Assembly (NCBI RefSeq): GCF_003931565.1
Contig: NZ_RRYI01000007.1
Coordinates: forward strand, 207,014 to 271,013
Direction of reading: 5' to 3'
DNA length: 64,000 nt
DNA from: Caulobacter sp. 602-1
Lineage (GTDB): Bacteria; Pseudomonadota; Alphaproteobacteria; Caulobacterales; Caulobacteraceae
Every line of letters begins with the position of its first letter. Position 1 is the stretch's first letter. Shown here piece by piece: positions 51,857 to 61,044 of this stretch. The translations under genes and the position numbers were made by a program. The notes beneath the pieces are model-generated. The model saw nothing but the letters and a program-made list of their open reading frames with translations, searched no databases and was not told where the DNA came from.

Positions 51857-54800
51857 ATGAGAATTGGGCTTACGAGCGCGTCGGGCGTCGCGCTGCTGAT
51901 CGGGATCGCGGGCCTGTGCGCCCCAGCCTGGGGTCAGGAAAAAACGGCCAACGATCCCTCGACCCAGGTCGAGGAAATCGTCGTCACCGGTTCCAACATC
52001 CGGGGCTCGGCGCTGGACGCCGCCCTCCCCGTGGAGGTCTATTCGCAGGAACAGCTTGAAAAGCAGGGTTCGCCGACGGCGCTGGAGTTCGCCAAGAGCC
52101 TGACCATCTCGGGACCGACGACCGGCGAGAGCTACTATTTCGGCGGTCCGACCCTGGTCGGCTCCGTGAACTACAATCTGCGCGGCCTGGGGGCCGACAA
52201 GACGCTGGTGCTGCTGAACGGTCGGCGGATGAACCAGAACACCGCCAACGTCCCCTCGATCGCTCTTGCCCGCACCGAGATCCTCAAGGACGGCGCGGCG
52301 GTGATCTACGGCGCTGACGCCACCGGCGGCGTCGTCAACTTCATCACCCGCGACAAGTTCGTCGGGTTGGAGGCCCAGGCCCAGTACAAGCACATCAAGG
52401 GCTCGAAGGGCGACTATTCCGTCGGCGTGATGGGCGGCATCGGCGAGGACCGCGTCAATCTTCTGGTCTCGGCCGAGTACGAGCACCGCTCGCGCCTGAA
52501 CACGCTGGAGCGCGATTTCACCAAGGCCTCGCTCACCCCGGGGGCCGGCTATAATCCCGCCCCCTGGTCGACCCTGACCAACCTGACGGGTTGGCAGCCG
52601 CGCGGTCCCCTGCCCGCCGCGCCCACCGCCACGGACACCGGCGAGTGGGGCGCGAACCTGGGCGGTATCGTCTCCGACTTCACGCCTGCCAGCTGCGCCG
52701 CCGTCGGCGGCCGCATGGATAACGCCTACACCTGCGCCTACAACTACATCCCGTACTACCGGCTGGTGGAAAACCAGGACATCTACAGGCTCTACGCCCA
52801 GCTGAAGGCGCAGATCACCGACAGCATGAAGTTCCACGCCGACGCCTCCTACGGCAAGGTGGACCTGCCGCAGGTGATGGGTTCGCCGGCCCAGCCTGTG
52901 TCGCGCGGTCCGGCCCTGACGACGGGCGCGGTCAACCAGTTCTACGTGCCGATCAGCAACCCGTTCGCGGCTGAATTCGCCACCGCCCACGGCATCGTCG
53001 GCGCCTCGGGCTTCACGCCGATCACCTACCGGCTGTTCGGCCACGGCGGTAATCCCTACTATTCCGGCGGCGACGGCTTCGGCGTGGCTGACAAGATCAC
53101 CAACAAGGTCTGGCGCGTCTCGGCGGGGATAAATGGCGACCTGGGCGACCTCGCGCCGTTCGCCAAGGCGGTCGGCTACGACTTCGCCCTGACCTATAAC
53201 GACGCCTACAACTACAACACCCACGCCGACACCATCGGCTACCGCGTGCAGGAGGCCCTCAACGGCTTCGGCGGACCCAACTGCCACGCCACCGACCTGG
53301 ATCCGACCCGCTTCGGCACCCAGAACGCGGCGGCCGCCGGCAAAAACGGCTGCCAGTACTGGAACCCCTTCTCCAGTTCATTCAAGGGCCAGCCGGTGCG
53401 CGGCCTGGCCAACCCGAACTACATCGCCGGCCACGAGAACCCCGAGGATCTCTCCCTCTGGATGTTCGACCCGCGCGCCGTGGAGACCAAGAGCAACAAC
53501 TTCACCGCCGACCTGGTGTTCAACGGCCTGTCGGGCCTGAAGCTGCCCGGCGGCGAGGTGGGCTGGGCGCTCGGCGCCCAGTACCGCTCGTTCGAGAGCC
53601 GCCAGATCGTCTCCAGCCCGTTCAACAACGGGACGGTGCAGTGCGAATGGCCCGCCGGCACGACCAGCGCCAACGGACCGGGCTCGCCGAACCTGCCGGC
53701 CAATCCGCTGCCGACCAACGATCCGAACTTCCGGGGCTGCACGCCCGACGCGCCGGGCCCGTTCGTCCTGTTCGCGCCGACGCTGCCGGTCCAGGCCGAC
53801 CAGAGCCAGTACTCGCTGTTCGGCGAATTGCAGGTGCCGCTGTTCTCGACCGTCGACATCCAGCTGGCCGCTCGCAAGGAGAAGTTCTCCAACGACCTCG
53901 GCGCCACCGTCTACAAGGTGTCGGGCAAGTGGAACGTCTGGGGCCCGCTGACCCTGCGCGGCTCATACGGCACCAACTACCAGACCCCGCCGCTGGGCGT
54001 GACGCCGGGCGCCATCACGGTAGCCGCGCGAACCTATACGGTGGCGGCCAGCAACTGGCTGGCGGCGCAATTCATCACCGACGCCGACCTCAAGCCGGAG
54101 ACCGCCAAGACGGCCAATATCGGCGCGATCTGGCAGAGCCGGGGCTTCAGCGATGACCACAAGTTCCGCCTGATCGTCGACCACTTCGACATCCGGACCA
54201 AGGACCAGATCGGCCAGGTCGCCGACCCGAACCAGATCGCCAGCCTGGTGTTCAACGGCGCCGGCGGCACGATCACCACCTGCGACGTCGCCAAGCAGCC
54301 CCTGCTGGCCCGCATCACCTTCAACAGCGGCTGCGCGGTGGGGATGAGCGGCGTGGGGACTTTCTCGGCCGTCTCGACGCGCTACGGCAACGGGCCGGGT
54401 CAGACGACCAAGGGCTTCGACATTCAAGCGACCTACGGTCTCCCCGTCGGCCCCGGCGATCTGGACGTCAACCTCACCGCCACCCGGATCACCGAGCTGA
54501 AGACCGGTCCCACGACCCTGGACGGCGTGACCATCTCGACGGGCGACGATCGGTTGGGCACGCTGAACTTCGCCACCTTCGCCCAGGCCGCTCCGAAGCT
54601 GCGCGCCAACCTCGGCGTCAACTATGCCCTCGGCCGCCAGAACTTCCGCCTCGGCGTCAACTATGTCTCGGCGGTCAAGGACGAGCGGGCCGGCGTGCAG
54701 TATGGCGAGGACGGCAAGGCCTGGGTCACCACCGACTTCACCTATCGCCTGCGGCTGGGCGACGACATGGCCGTGACCGCGACGGTCGCGAACATCTTCG

Positions 54801-54901
54801 ATCGCGCCCCGCCGCCGGCCCAGGAAGAGTTCGGCTACGACCCATGGACCGGCAATCCGCTGGGCCGGACCTTCGAGCTGGGCGTCAAAAAGGCTTTCTA
54901 G
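51857..54901 (+). CDS. Large TonB-dependent receptor
   Basis: The 1014-residue receptor has a signal peptide (about residues 1-26, cleavage after AWG), TonB-box-like EEIVVTGSNIRGSALDAALP, a plug with VNYNLRGLGADKTLVLLNGRR and DGAAVIYGADATGGVVNF, and a barrel ending with FELGVKKAF. The VVTGSNI(R) start and YGADA(T/I)GGVVN motif mark the large caulobacterial/sphingomonad subclass that typically imports carbohydrates, peptides or plant compounds rather than siderophores. The ATG has GGGAGG nine bases upstream. It is divergent from TetR paralogue B. Confidence 0.94.
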   Translation: MRIGLTSASGVALLIGIAGLCAPAWGQEKTANDPSTQVEEIVVTGSNIRGSALDAALPVEVYSQEQLEKQGSPTALEFAKSLTISGPTTGESYYFGGPTLVGSVNYNLRGLGADKTLVLLNGRRMNQNTANVPSIALARTEILKDGAAVIYGADATGGVVNFITRDKFVGLEAQAQYKHIKGSKGDYSVGVMGGIGEDRVNLLVSAEYEHRSRLNTLERDFTKASLTPGAGYNPAPWSTLTNLTGWQPRGPLPAAPTATDTGEWGANLGGIVSDFTPASCAAVGGRMDNAYTCAYNYIPYYRLVENQDIYRLYAQLKAQITDSMKFHADASYGKVDLPQVMGSPAQPVSRGPALTTGAVNQFYVPISNPFAAEFATAHGIVGASGFTPITYRLFGHGGNPYYSGGDGFGVADKITNKVWRVSAGINGDLGDLAPFAKAVGYDFALTYNDAYNYNTHADTIGYRVQEALNGFGGPNCHATDLDPTRFGTQNAAAAGKNGCQYWNPFSSSFKGQPVRGLANPNYIAGHENPEDLSLWMFDPRAVETKSNNFTADLVFNGLSGLKLPGGEVGWALGAQYRSFESRQIVSSPFNNGTVQCEWPAGTTSANGPGSPNLPANPLPTNDPNFRGCTPDAPGPFVLFAPTLPVQADQSQYSLFGELQVPLFSTVDIQLAARKEKFSNDLGATVYKVSGKWNVWGPLTLRGSYGTNYQTPPLGVTPGAITVAARTYTVAASNWLAAQFITDADLKPETAKTANIGAIWQSRGFSDDHKFRLIVDHFDIRTKDQIGQVADPNQIASLVFNGAGGTITTCDVAKQPLLARITFNSGCAVGMSGVGTFSAVSTRYGNGPGQTTKGFDIQATYGLPVGPGDLDVNLTATRITELKTGPTTLDGVTISTGDDRLGTLNFATFAQAAPKLRANLGVNYALGRQNFRLGVNYVSAVKDERAGVQYGEDGKAWVTTDFTYRLRLGDDMAVTATVANIFDRAPPPAQEEFGYDPWTGNPLGRTFELGVKKAF

Positions 54902-54929
54902 GTAAGGCGTTCCCTGTTCCTACCTCGCG

Positions 54930-54966
54930 CGGCGGGCGGCCCTGTGTCGTCCGCCGTCCTTCTTTT
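54930..54966 (+). terminator. Terminator of the second TonB-dependent receptor gene
   Basis: Nine-base stem (54930-54938 with 54948-54956, one G-U pair) followed by the T-rich TCCTTCTTTT. It is 28 bases past the stop. Confidence 0.65.
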
Positions 54967-55035
54967 GGGGACGCCGCCAACCCCATCTTGGCGGGCCTTT
55001 ACGCCAAATTCGCACATTCTGGTTGATCGTGGGTC

Positions 55036-56763
55036 ATGGCCCATTCGTCCCTTGCACTTTCGGCTTCCCACGCGGGTGACGGCGACGTCCAGACGCGCCT
55101 CGAGGTCGCGCGCGGCGCCATCGAAGGCCGCTTCCTGGAAGTTGGCGAGGTGCTCTCGCACGTCGTCGACGGGACCAGCGCCCTGATCACCGCCCTGGAC
55201 CTGATGCGCGAAGGCCTCGAAGGTCAGGAGGTCGCCGCCGCGACCCGCCAGCTGAGCCAGGCGTCCGAGCAGTTGCGCGAACTGCCCGCCGCCCTGCACG
55301 CGCGCCGCGACCGCCTGGGCTGTCTGGTCAGCGCAGGGGACGCCCTGACTGTCTGCATCGAGGACATGCGCCAGCACCTGGCCTACCTCCGGGTCTTCGG
55401 CGTCAACATCAAGATCACCTCGGGCGGCATCGCCGCCGCCGGCCCGGAGTTCGCGATCTTCGCCCAGGAAATCTGCGACTGCATCGAGCTGGGCCGCACT
55501 CAGCTGGACACCTTCCGCAACGACCTCTCCAGCATGGACGGCGCCCTGCGCGCGGCCCTGGGCCACGAGGACGAGCTGCGCCGCCGCTGCGACGGCCTCC
55601 TGCCGGCCGTGCCCGACGCCCTGGTCGGGCAGACCGCGGCCATCGCCGATCACCAGGCCAAGATCGCCCAGATCACCGCCCGCGTCGGCGAGTTGGTCCG
55701 CGACGTCCGCAAGAAGATCGGTTCGGCCCTGGCCGCTCTGCAAATCGGCGACATCACCCGCCAGCGTATCGAGCACGTTCAGCATGGCTTGGCCCTGCTG
55801 CGAGACTCGGCCCCGGCCAACGCCCTCCCGGCCGAGGCGCGCGCGCGGCTGGACGCCTTCGTGCACCGCCTGCTGGCCGCCCAGCTCCACGCCACGATCG
55901 ACGACTTCCACCGCGACGTCTCGCGTATCGGTCAGAGCGTCGGCGCCATCGCCGGCGACGCCAGCGAGATCCTGCGTCTCCGCGACCACGCCCAGGGCGG
56001 CTCGTCGAACGGCGAAGCCAGCTTTCTGCGCGGCCTGGAGACCAGCGTCGGCGAGGCCTTCGCGCTCGTGGACGACATCGAGGCCGGCGCCCGTCAGGCC
56101 GCGGATGTGAGCCGCTCAGCCGCCAATTCCGCTCGCGACCTCGCCGCCCAAATCGAAGCCATCCAGAACATGCGCGCCGACGTGCAGATGATGGCCCTGA
56201 ACACCACGCTGAAGTGCTCGCGCATCGGCGAGACGGGCAAACCGCTGGGCGTCATCGCCGTCGAGCTGCGCGCCCATGCCGGCCACCTGGAAACCTCGGC
56301 CGCACGCACCCTGACGGCGCTGCAGTCGCTTTCGGCCTCGGCCGACGCCGAGCCGCAAGCCGACGGCCAGGATGGCGCGACCAGCGCCGCCCTCGCCTTG
56401 CGCGACGCCGTGGGCCGCATCCGCAAGACCGGCGACGCCGTCGAAGGCGGCCTCGTCGACGCCGCCCGACAAGGCGACGAAGTTGTCGATATGCTCCGCC
56501 GCGCGGCCGCCCGATTCGACTTTCAGCGCCAGGTCGGCGACCATCTCGACCAGGCCGCAGCCGAACTGGAGAGTCTGTCCGGCGACGTCCGGGTCGACGA
56601 TCTGATGGGCGCCCTCTCGCCCCTGCTGGCGGATCTGGCCCGCAGCTACACCATGGCCCAGGAGCGCGAAGTCCACGCGGCGCTGACCGCGGGGTTGGAT
56701 GTGGCGGCGATCGAAGCGCCCGCGGAAGCCGAGACCGTCGAGGACGACGACCTGCTGTTCTAG
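55036..56763 (+). CDS. Soluble MCP-like chemotaxis protein with degenerate signalling tip
   Basis: The 575-residue protein has no signal peptide, membrane segment or HAMP domain. It is mostly alpha-helical. Residues about 378-414 (RADVQMMALNTTLKCSRIGE and VIAVELRAHAGHLE) align with the MCP hairpin whose usual form is QTNLLALNAAIEAARAGE...VVAxEVRxLA, but many kinase-contact residues differ. Two QIGDITRQRIEHVQ / FDFQRQVGDHLDQ segments resemble each other and may form a helical repeat. It faces the che operon and overlaps cheB by four bases. It is a candidate cytoplasmic adaptor or sensor. The start has a weak ribosome site. Confidence 0.75.
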   Translation: MAHSSLALSASHAGDGDVQTRLEVARGAIEGRFLEVGEVLSHVVDGTSALITALDLMREGLEGQEVAAATRQLSQASEQLRELPAALHARRDRLGCLVSAGDALTVCIEDMRQHLAYLRVFGVNIKITSGGIAAAGPEFAIFAQEICDCIELGRTQLDTFRNDLSSMDGALRAALGHEDELRRRCDGLLPAVPDALVGQTAAIADHQAKIAQITARVGELVRDVRKKIGSALAALQIGDITRQRIEHVQHGLALLRDSAPANALPAEARARLDAFVHRLLAAQLHATIDDFHRDVSRIGQSVGAIAGDASEILRLRDHAQGGSSNGEASFLRGLETSVGEAFALVDDIEAGARQAADVSRSAANSARDLAAQIEAIQNMRADVQMMALNTTLKCSRIGETGKPLGVIAVELRAHAGHLETSAARTLTALQSLSASADAEPQADGQDGATSAALALRDAVGRIRKTGDAVEGGLVDAARQGDEVVDMLRRAAARFDFQRQVGDHLDQAAAELESLSGDVRVDDLMGALSPLLADLARSYTMAQEREVHAALTAGLDVAAIEAPAEAETVEDDDLLF

Positions 56764-57851
56764 CGGCTGGACGCCTTCAGGATTTCCTTGGCCAGCGCCT
56801 GCAAGGGCGCGATGCGATCGACACAGCCCAGCGCGATGGCTTCCTTGGGCATGCCGAACACCACCGAGGTCGCCTCGTCCTGGGCGATCGTATAGGCGCC
56901 GGCTTGTTTCATCTCGTTCATGCCGCGCGCGCCATCGTCACCCATGCCGGTCATGATCACGCCGACCGCGTTGGACCCCGCCGAGCGCGCCGCAGAGCGG
57001 AAGAGCACGTCAACCGAGGGCCGGTGGCGGGTGACCAGCGGGCCGTCCTTGACCGAGACGTAGTAGCGGGCGCCGCTGCGCTCCAGGATCGTGTGCTTGT
57101 TGCCGGGCGCGATCAGCACTCGGCCGCGAAGCACGGTGTCACCGTCCTCGGCTTCCTTGACGGAGACCGCGCACAGGCCATCCAGTCGCTTGGCGAACGA
57201 GGCCGTGAACTTTTCGGGCATGTGCTGGACGATGACGATACCCGGCGAATCCGGCGGCAGGTCTTCCAGCACCGCGCGCAGGGCTTCGGTGCCACCGGTC
57301 GAGGCGCCGATGCAGACGATGGCTTCGGTGGTCTTGGCCATGGCCCTTCCCGACGGCGGCGGCAGCATGGCGTCGGCGGTGAGTTTCCTCTCGGGTTCGT
57401 GGATCGGGCGCGGCACTGCGACCGGCGGACGTCGAGCGCCGGCGACACGGGCGCTGGCGGCGGCCTTCACCGCGTCGCAGATGCGGATCCGCGACTCCAT
57501 CAGGGCGTCGGCGACGCCGATCTTCGGCTTCAGCACGATGTCGACCGCGCCGGCCTCAAGGGCCTGCAGCAGGGTCTCGGATCCGGCCTCGATCAACGAG
57601 GAGCACATCACCACCGGAATCGGGTGCTGGGCCATCAGCTTGCGCAGGAAGGTGATCCCGTCCATGCGCGGCATCTCGACGTCCAGCGTGATGACGTCGG
57701 GGATTTCGTCGCGGATCCGCTTGGCGGCCACGAACGGGTCGGAGGCGACGCCGATCACCTCGATCTGCGGGTCGGACTCCAGCACGGCCGACAAGGTCTG
57801 CCGGACGGTGGCGGAGTCGTCAATGATCAGGACACGGATCTTTCCGGGCAA
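56760..57851 (-). CDS. cheB: Chemotaxis response regulator/methylesterase CheB
   Basis: CheB demethylates and deamidates receptor glutamates. The 363-residue protein has a receiver domain with pocket LIIDDSATVRQT and phospho-acceptor Asp57 (ITLDVEMPRMDG), a linker near 150-170, and the methylesterase domain with catalytic Ser in CIGASTGGTEAL, His in IVQHMPEKFTASFA and Asp in MTGMGDDGARGM. It lies four bases after cheR, the usual pairing. Confidence 0.96.
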   Translation of the reverse strand: MPGKIRVLIIDDSATVRQTLSAVLESDPQIEVIGVASDPFVAAKRIRDEIPDVITLDVEMPRMDGITFLRKLMAQHPIPVVMCSSLIEAGSETLLQALEAGAVDIVLKPKIGVADALMESRIRICDAVKAAASARVAGARRPPVAVPRPIHEPERKLTADAMLPPPSGRAMAKTTEAIVCIGASTGGTEALRAVLEDLPPDSPGIVIVQHMPEKFTASFAKRLDGLCAVSVKEAEDGDTVLRGRVLIAPGNKHTILERSGARYYVSVKDGPLVTRHRPSVDVLFRSAARSAGSNAVGVIMTGMGDDGARGMNEMKQAGAYTIAQDEATSVVFGMPKEAIALGCVDRIAPLQALAKEILKASSR

Positions 57852-57855
57852 GGGC

Positions 57856-58713
57856 CTAGCCCTTCTGGAAGACGGTGTTGGCGATCTGCCGCAGCGGCAG
57901 ATCGATCCCCACGATGGACTCCGAGTGGCCCAGGAACAGGTAGCCGTCGGGCGCTAGGTGGCGGCACAGGCGCTCCAGCACCTTGGCCTGGGTAGACTTG
58001 TCGAAATAGATCAGGATGTTGCGGCAGAAGATGATGTCCATCGTGGTTTCGACCGGATAGCGCTCGTCCATCAGGTTGAGACGGCCATAAGCGACCTTGC
58101 TGCGCAGTTCGGGAACGATCCGCACCTCGCCGCGCGAGGGGTCCTTGGCGCGCAGCACGTAGCGCTGGCGGCGAGGCATCGAGACCGGTTGGATCATCGA
58201 TTCCACGAAGCGGCCAGCGATCGCCTGCTGAAGCACCTCGGTGCAGATGTCAGTGCCCAGGATCGAGTAGTCCAGGCCGCGGCGCGCGGAACAGAATTCG
58301 TCCAGCACCATCGCCAAGGTATAGGGCTCCGCACCGGTCGAGGCGGCCGCGCTCCAGACGTTGATATGGCGACGCGTCTTGGCCAGCTGCGGCAGGACCG
58401 TCTTTTCCATGAAGTCGAAGTGCACCGGCTCTCGAAAGAACTCGGTCTTGTTGGTCGTCACCGCGTCGATCAGGTGGATCGTCTCGGTTTCCAGACCGCC
58501 CTCGTCGAAGATGAAGCGGCAATATTCGTTGACGTTGTCGAAGCGATTGACCCGCATTCGGCGGCGTAGACGCCCCTCCAGCATGGTCTTCTTGTTCGAC
58601 GGCATCTTGATGCCGCTGTAGCCGTGGATGAACTCGGCCAGTCGCGTGAAGTTGCGGGCGCTGAGCGGTTCGCCGGCCGAGGCCGGCTGCAGGGCGAGTG
58701 CGGCTTGCGACAC
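57856..58713 (-). CDS. cheR: Chemotaxis protein methyltransferase CheR
   Basis: The 285-residue enzyme uses S-adenosylmethionine to methylate receptor glutamates. The N-terminal helical domain has SGIKMPSNKKTMLEGRLRRRMR, and the catalytic domain has NVWSAAASTGAEPYTLAMVL, LGTDICTEVLQQA and DIIFCRNILIYFD, all family hallmarks. No tetratricopeptide extension is present. It follows the second cheW by 12 bases. Confidence 0.97.
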   Translation of the reverse strand: MSQAALALQPASAGEPLSARNFTRLAEFIHGYSGIKMPSNKKTMLEGRLRRRMRVNRFDNVNEYCRFIFDEGGLETETIHLIDAVTTNKTEFFREPVHFDFMEKTVLPQLAKTRRHINVWSAAASTGAEPYTLAMVLDEFCSARRGLDYSILGTDICTEVLQQAIAGRFVESMIQPVSMPRRQRYVLRAKDPSRGEVRIVPELRSKVAYGRLNLMDERYPVETTMDIIFCRNILIYFDKSTQAKVLERLCRHLAPDGYLFLGHSESIVGIDLPLRQIANTVFQKG

Positions 58714-58725
58714 TATGGGATCCGA

Positions 58726-59211
58726 TCAGGCGGCTTGAGCGATGTAGGCGGCGTCCTGGCTGGTCAGCAGGCGCGCGAGATCGAAGATGACCACGAAGCC
58801 CCCCTTCCCCGAGGCGGCGTCGCGGCGCACGACGCCGCGGATGTAGTCCGAACGCCACGGCACGCCGATGTCGGGCGAGGCTTCGATCTGACCTTCGGCG
58901 AACGAGATCACCTCGATCACGCGGTCGGCGACGAGGCCCAGCGACAGGGTGCGGTCCTCTACCGGCACGTCGACCACCAGGATCCGCGTCGCGCCGTCGG
59001 GCGGCACGGCGGGGAGACCCAGCTTCAGGCGCAGGTCCAGGGTCGGCGCGCCGCGACCGCGTACGTCGGTCAGGCCCAGCAGATAGGACGGTCCGTCGGG
59101 GATGCCGGAAGGCTTGGCGTAGTCGAGGATCTCGCGGACATAGGCCACGGGAACCGCGAAGACCTCGGCGCCGAGCCCCAGGGTGACGAATTGTTCGGTC
59201 GCCCCGCTCAT
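58726..59211 (-). CDS. cheW: Chemotaxis coupling protein CheW (copy 2)
   Basis: The 161-residue protein is a single CheW domain: EQFVTLGLGAEVFAVPVAYVREIL, PSYLLGLTDVRGRGAPTLDLRLKLGLP and VADRVIEVISFAEGQI. It links receptors to CheA. The ATG overlaps the stop of the first-listed receptor gene by one base. It is distinct from the CheW at 62750-63235, which may prefer the other receptor. Confidence 0.95.
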   Translation of the reverse strand: MSGATEQFVTLGLGAEVFAVPVAYVREILDYAKPSGIPDGPSYLLGLTDVRGRGAPTLDLRLKLGLPAVPPDGATRILVVDVPVEDRTLSLGLVADRVIEVISFAEGQIEASPDIGVPWRSDYIRGVVRRDAASGKGGFVVIFDLARLLTSQDAAYIAQAA

Positions 59212-61007
59212 CAGGCATATTCCTTGAAATCAGCGTCGCCGTCGTCCGGGCCACCGTTGGTCAGGTCCAGCGCGAAGCCGGCGACGCGGGCCTGCTGGCT
59301 CGCCACGGCGTTTCGCGCGGGCTTGCGCGCGGCCGGGGCGGCCGAGCGCTTGGCGGCGACGGGACGCGGCGCGGGCCGACGCGGCGCCGAGCGGTCGGCG
59401 GTTTCCGTGCGGAAATAAGAGATCGAGGCCTGCAGTTCCTCGGCCTGGGCGGCGAGCTCCTCCGAGGTGGCCGACATCTCTTCCGAGGCGCTGGCGTTCT
59501 GCTGCGTGACCTTGTCTAGTTGCTGGATCGCCTCGTTGATCTGCGAGGAGCCGATATCCTGTTCGCGGCAGGCGGCGCTGATCTCGGCGACCAGTTCGGC
59601 GGTCTTGCGGATGTTCGGCACCAAGCTGGTCAGCATCTCGCCGGCCGATTGGGCGGCCTTGACGGTGTCGGACGACACGGCGCTGATCTCCGAGGCGGCG
59701 GTCTGCGAGCGCTCGGCCAGCTTGCGCACTTCCGAGGCGACGACCGCGAAGCCACGGCCGTGCTCGCCGGCCCGGGCGGCTTCGACAGCCGCGTTCAGGG
59801 CCAGCAGGTCGGTCTGACGGGCGATCTCCTGCACGATGGTGATCTTCTCGGCGATCGTCTGCATGGCGTCGACGGCCTTGTTGACCGCCAGGCCCGAGGT
59901 CTCGGCGTCGACGGCCGACTGTCGGGCGATCTTCTCGGTCTGGGCGGCGTTGTCGGCGTTCTGCTTGATGTTGGCCGACATCTCTTCCATCGAGGCCGAG
60001 GCCTGCTCGGCGGCCGTGGCCTGCTCGGTGGCGCCCTGGCTCATCTGCTCCGAGGTCGCCGAAAGCTCCTGGCTGCCGGCCGAGACGTTGTCGGAAGCGG
60101 CGATGGCGTCGGCGACCACGCCGCGCAGGCGCTCGACCATGCGCTCCAGCGCCAGGCCGAGGGTGTCCTTGTCCGAAAGAGGCTTGGGGCGCACGGTGAG
60201 ATCGCCGTCGGCGACCTTGTCGGCCAGCGACGCGGTCTCCCGCAGGTTCGCCGTCATTTGGTTGACCGAGTTCACCAGGTCCTTGATCTCGTCATCGGTG
60301 TTGACCGCGACGTCCTGGTTCAGGTCGCCGATCGCCACCGCGTCGACGGCCGTGGCGATCTTCTTCAAGCCTGCGCTGATGATCATCGAGATCCAGAACG
60401 CACCGGCCACCGCGATCGACACCGCCAAACCAGAGACCACGAGCAGGGTTGTCCGGGCCGCCTCATACGTCTGGTTCGTCGCCTCATCGGCCTCTTTCAT
60501 CTGAGCGGCCTGCAGTTCGACAAGCTGATTGATCGTCGCCGTCACCTCATCGGCGGCGAGGCGCGCCTTGCCCAGTGAAATCTCAGCCGCCTCCGCATTG
60601 CGGTTGGCCAGAGCGAACTGACGGAGCTGATCACTGACCGGCTTGTAAGCCTCCCACTGTCTTTGCAGCTGCGCCCACATGGGCTTGCCTTGTTCGCTGG
60701 CCTTGGCGTTGCCCTCGGCGATCATCGCCTCGATCTTGGCGCGGCTGGCCAACGCATCGGCGTCGAACTTCTTGGTCGAGGCCTCGTCGGTGGTCAGCGC
60801 CATGTTCTTTTCCCACCGAAGATTGCGCCCCATCTCCCCGTCGATTGCTTGGGCCAGGCTAAGGCGCTTGGCGGGGCCGCTGATCACGTCGCTTATGGCC
60901 GTGTTCAACGAACCCATGCGGCTGACACCGACAAAAACAACGGCGGCCATCATGGCTATGAGCACTGCGAACGTCGCAGCCAACTTCAACTTGATTGTCA
61001 GTCGCAT
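59211..61007 (-). CDS. Methyl-accepting chemotaxis protein (receptor B)
   Basis: The 598-residue receptor has TM1 at about 8-28, a periplasmic four-helix sensor to about 190, TM2 at about 190-212, a HAMP domain with ATAVDAVAIGDLNQDVAV, and a signalling domain whose tip reads QEIARQTDLLALNAAVEAAR. The C-terminus after a Pro/Ala/Arg linker ends ARVAGFALDLTNGG and FKEYA, almost the same as receptor A. The signalling-domain DNA is nearly identical to that of receptor A (see repeat entries), while the sensor parts differ. The signals it senses are unknown. Confidence 0.96.
   Translation of the reverse strand: MRLTIKLKLAATFAVLIAMMAAVVFVGVSRMGSLNTAISDVISGPAKRLSLAQAIDGEMGRNLRWEKNMALTTDEASTKKFDADALASRAKIEAMIAEGNAKASEQGKPMWAQLQRQWEAYKPVSDQLRQFALANRNAEAAEISLGKARLAADEVTATINQLVELQAAQMKEADEATNQTYEAARTTLLVVSGLAVSIAVAGAFWISMIISAGLKKIATAVDAVAIGDLNQDVAVNTDDEIKDLVNSVNQMTANLRETASLADKVADGDLTVRPKPLSDKDTLGLALERMVERLRGVVADAIAASDNVSAGSQELSATSEQMSQGATEQATAAEQASASMEEMSANIKQNADNAAQTEKIARQSAVDAETSGLAVNKAVDAMQTIAEKITIVQEIARQTDLLALNAAVEAARAGEHGRGFAVVASEVRKLAERSQTAASEISAVSSDTVKAAQSAGEMLTSLVPNIRKTAELVAEISAACREQDIGSSQINEAIQQLDKVTQQNASASEEMSATSEELAAQAEELQASISYFRTETADRSAPRRPAPRPVAAKRSAAPAARKPARNAVASQQARVAGFALDLTNGGPDDGDADFKEYA
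59404..60136 (-). repeat. Near-identical 733-bp signalling segment, copy in receptor B
   Basis: Aligns without gaps, at a constant offset of 1843, to 61247-61979. Only scattered single-base differences are visible. It covers the MCP signalling domain from just past the HAMP region to the C-terminal linker. Confidence 0.85.
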
Positions 61008-61044
61008 GGTAGGCCTCGGGATTGTTGCGTTCTGCTTGTGAGGA

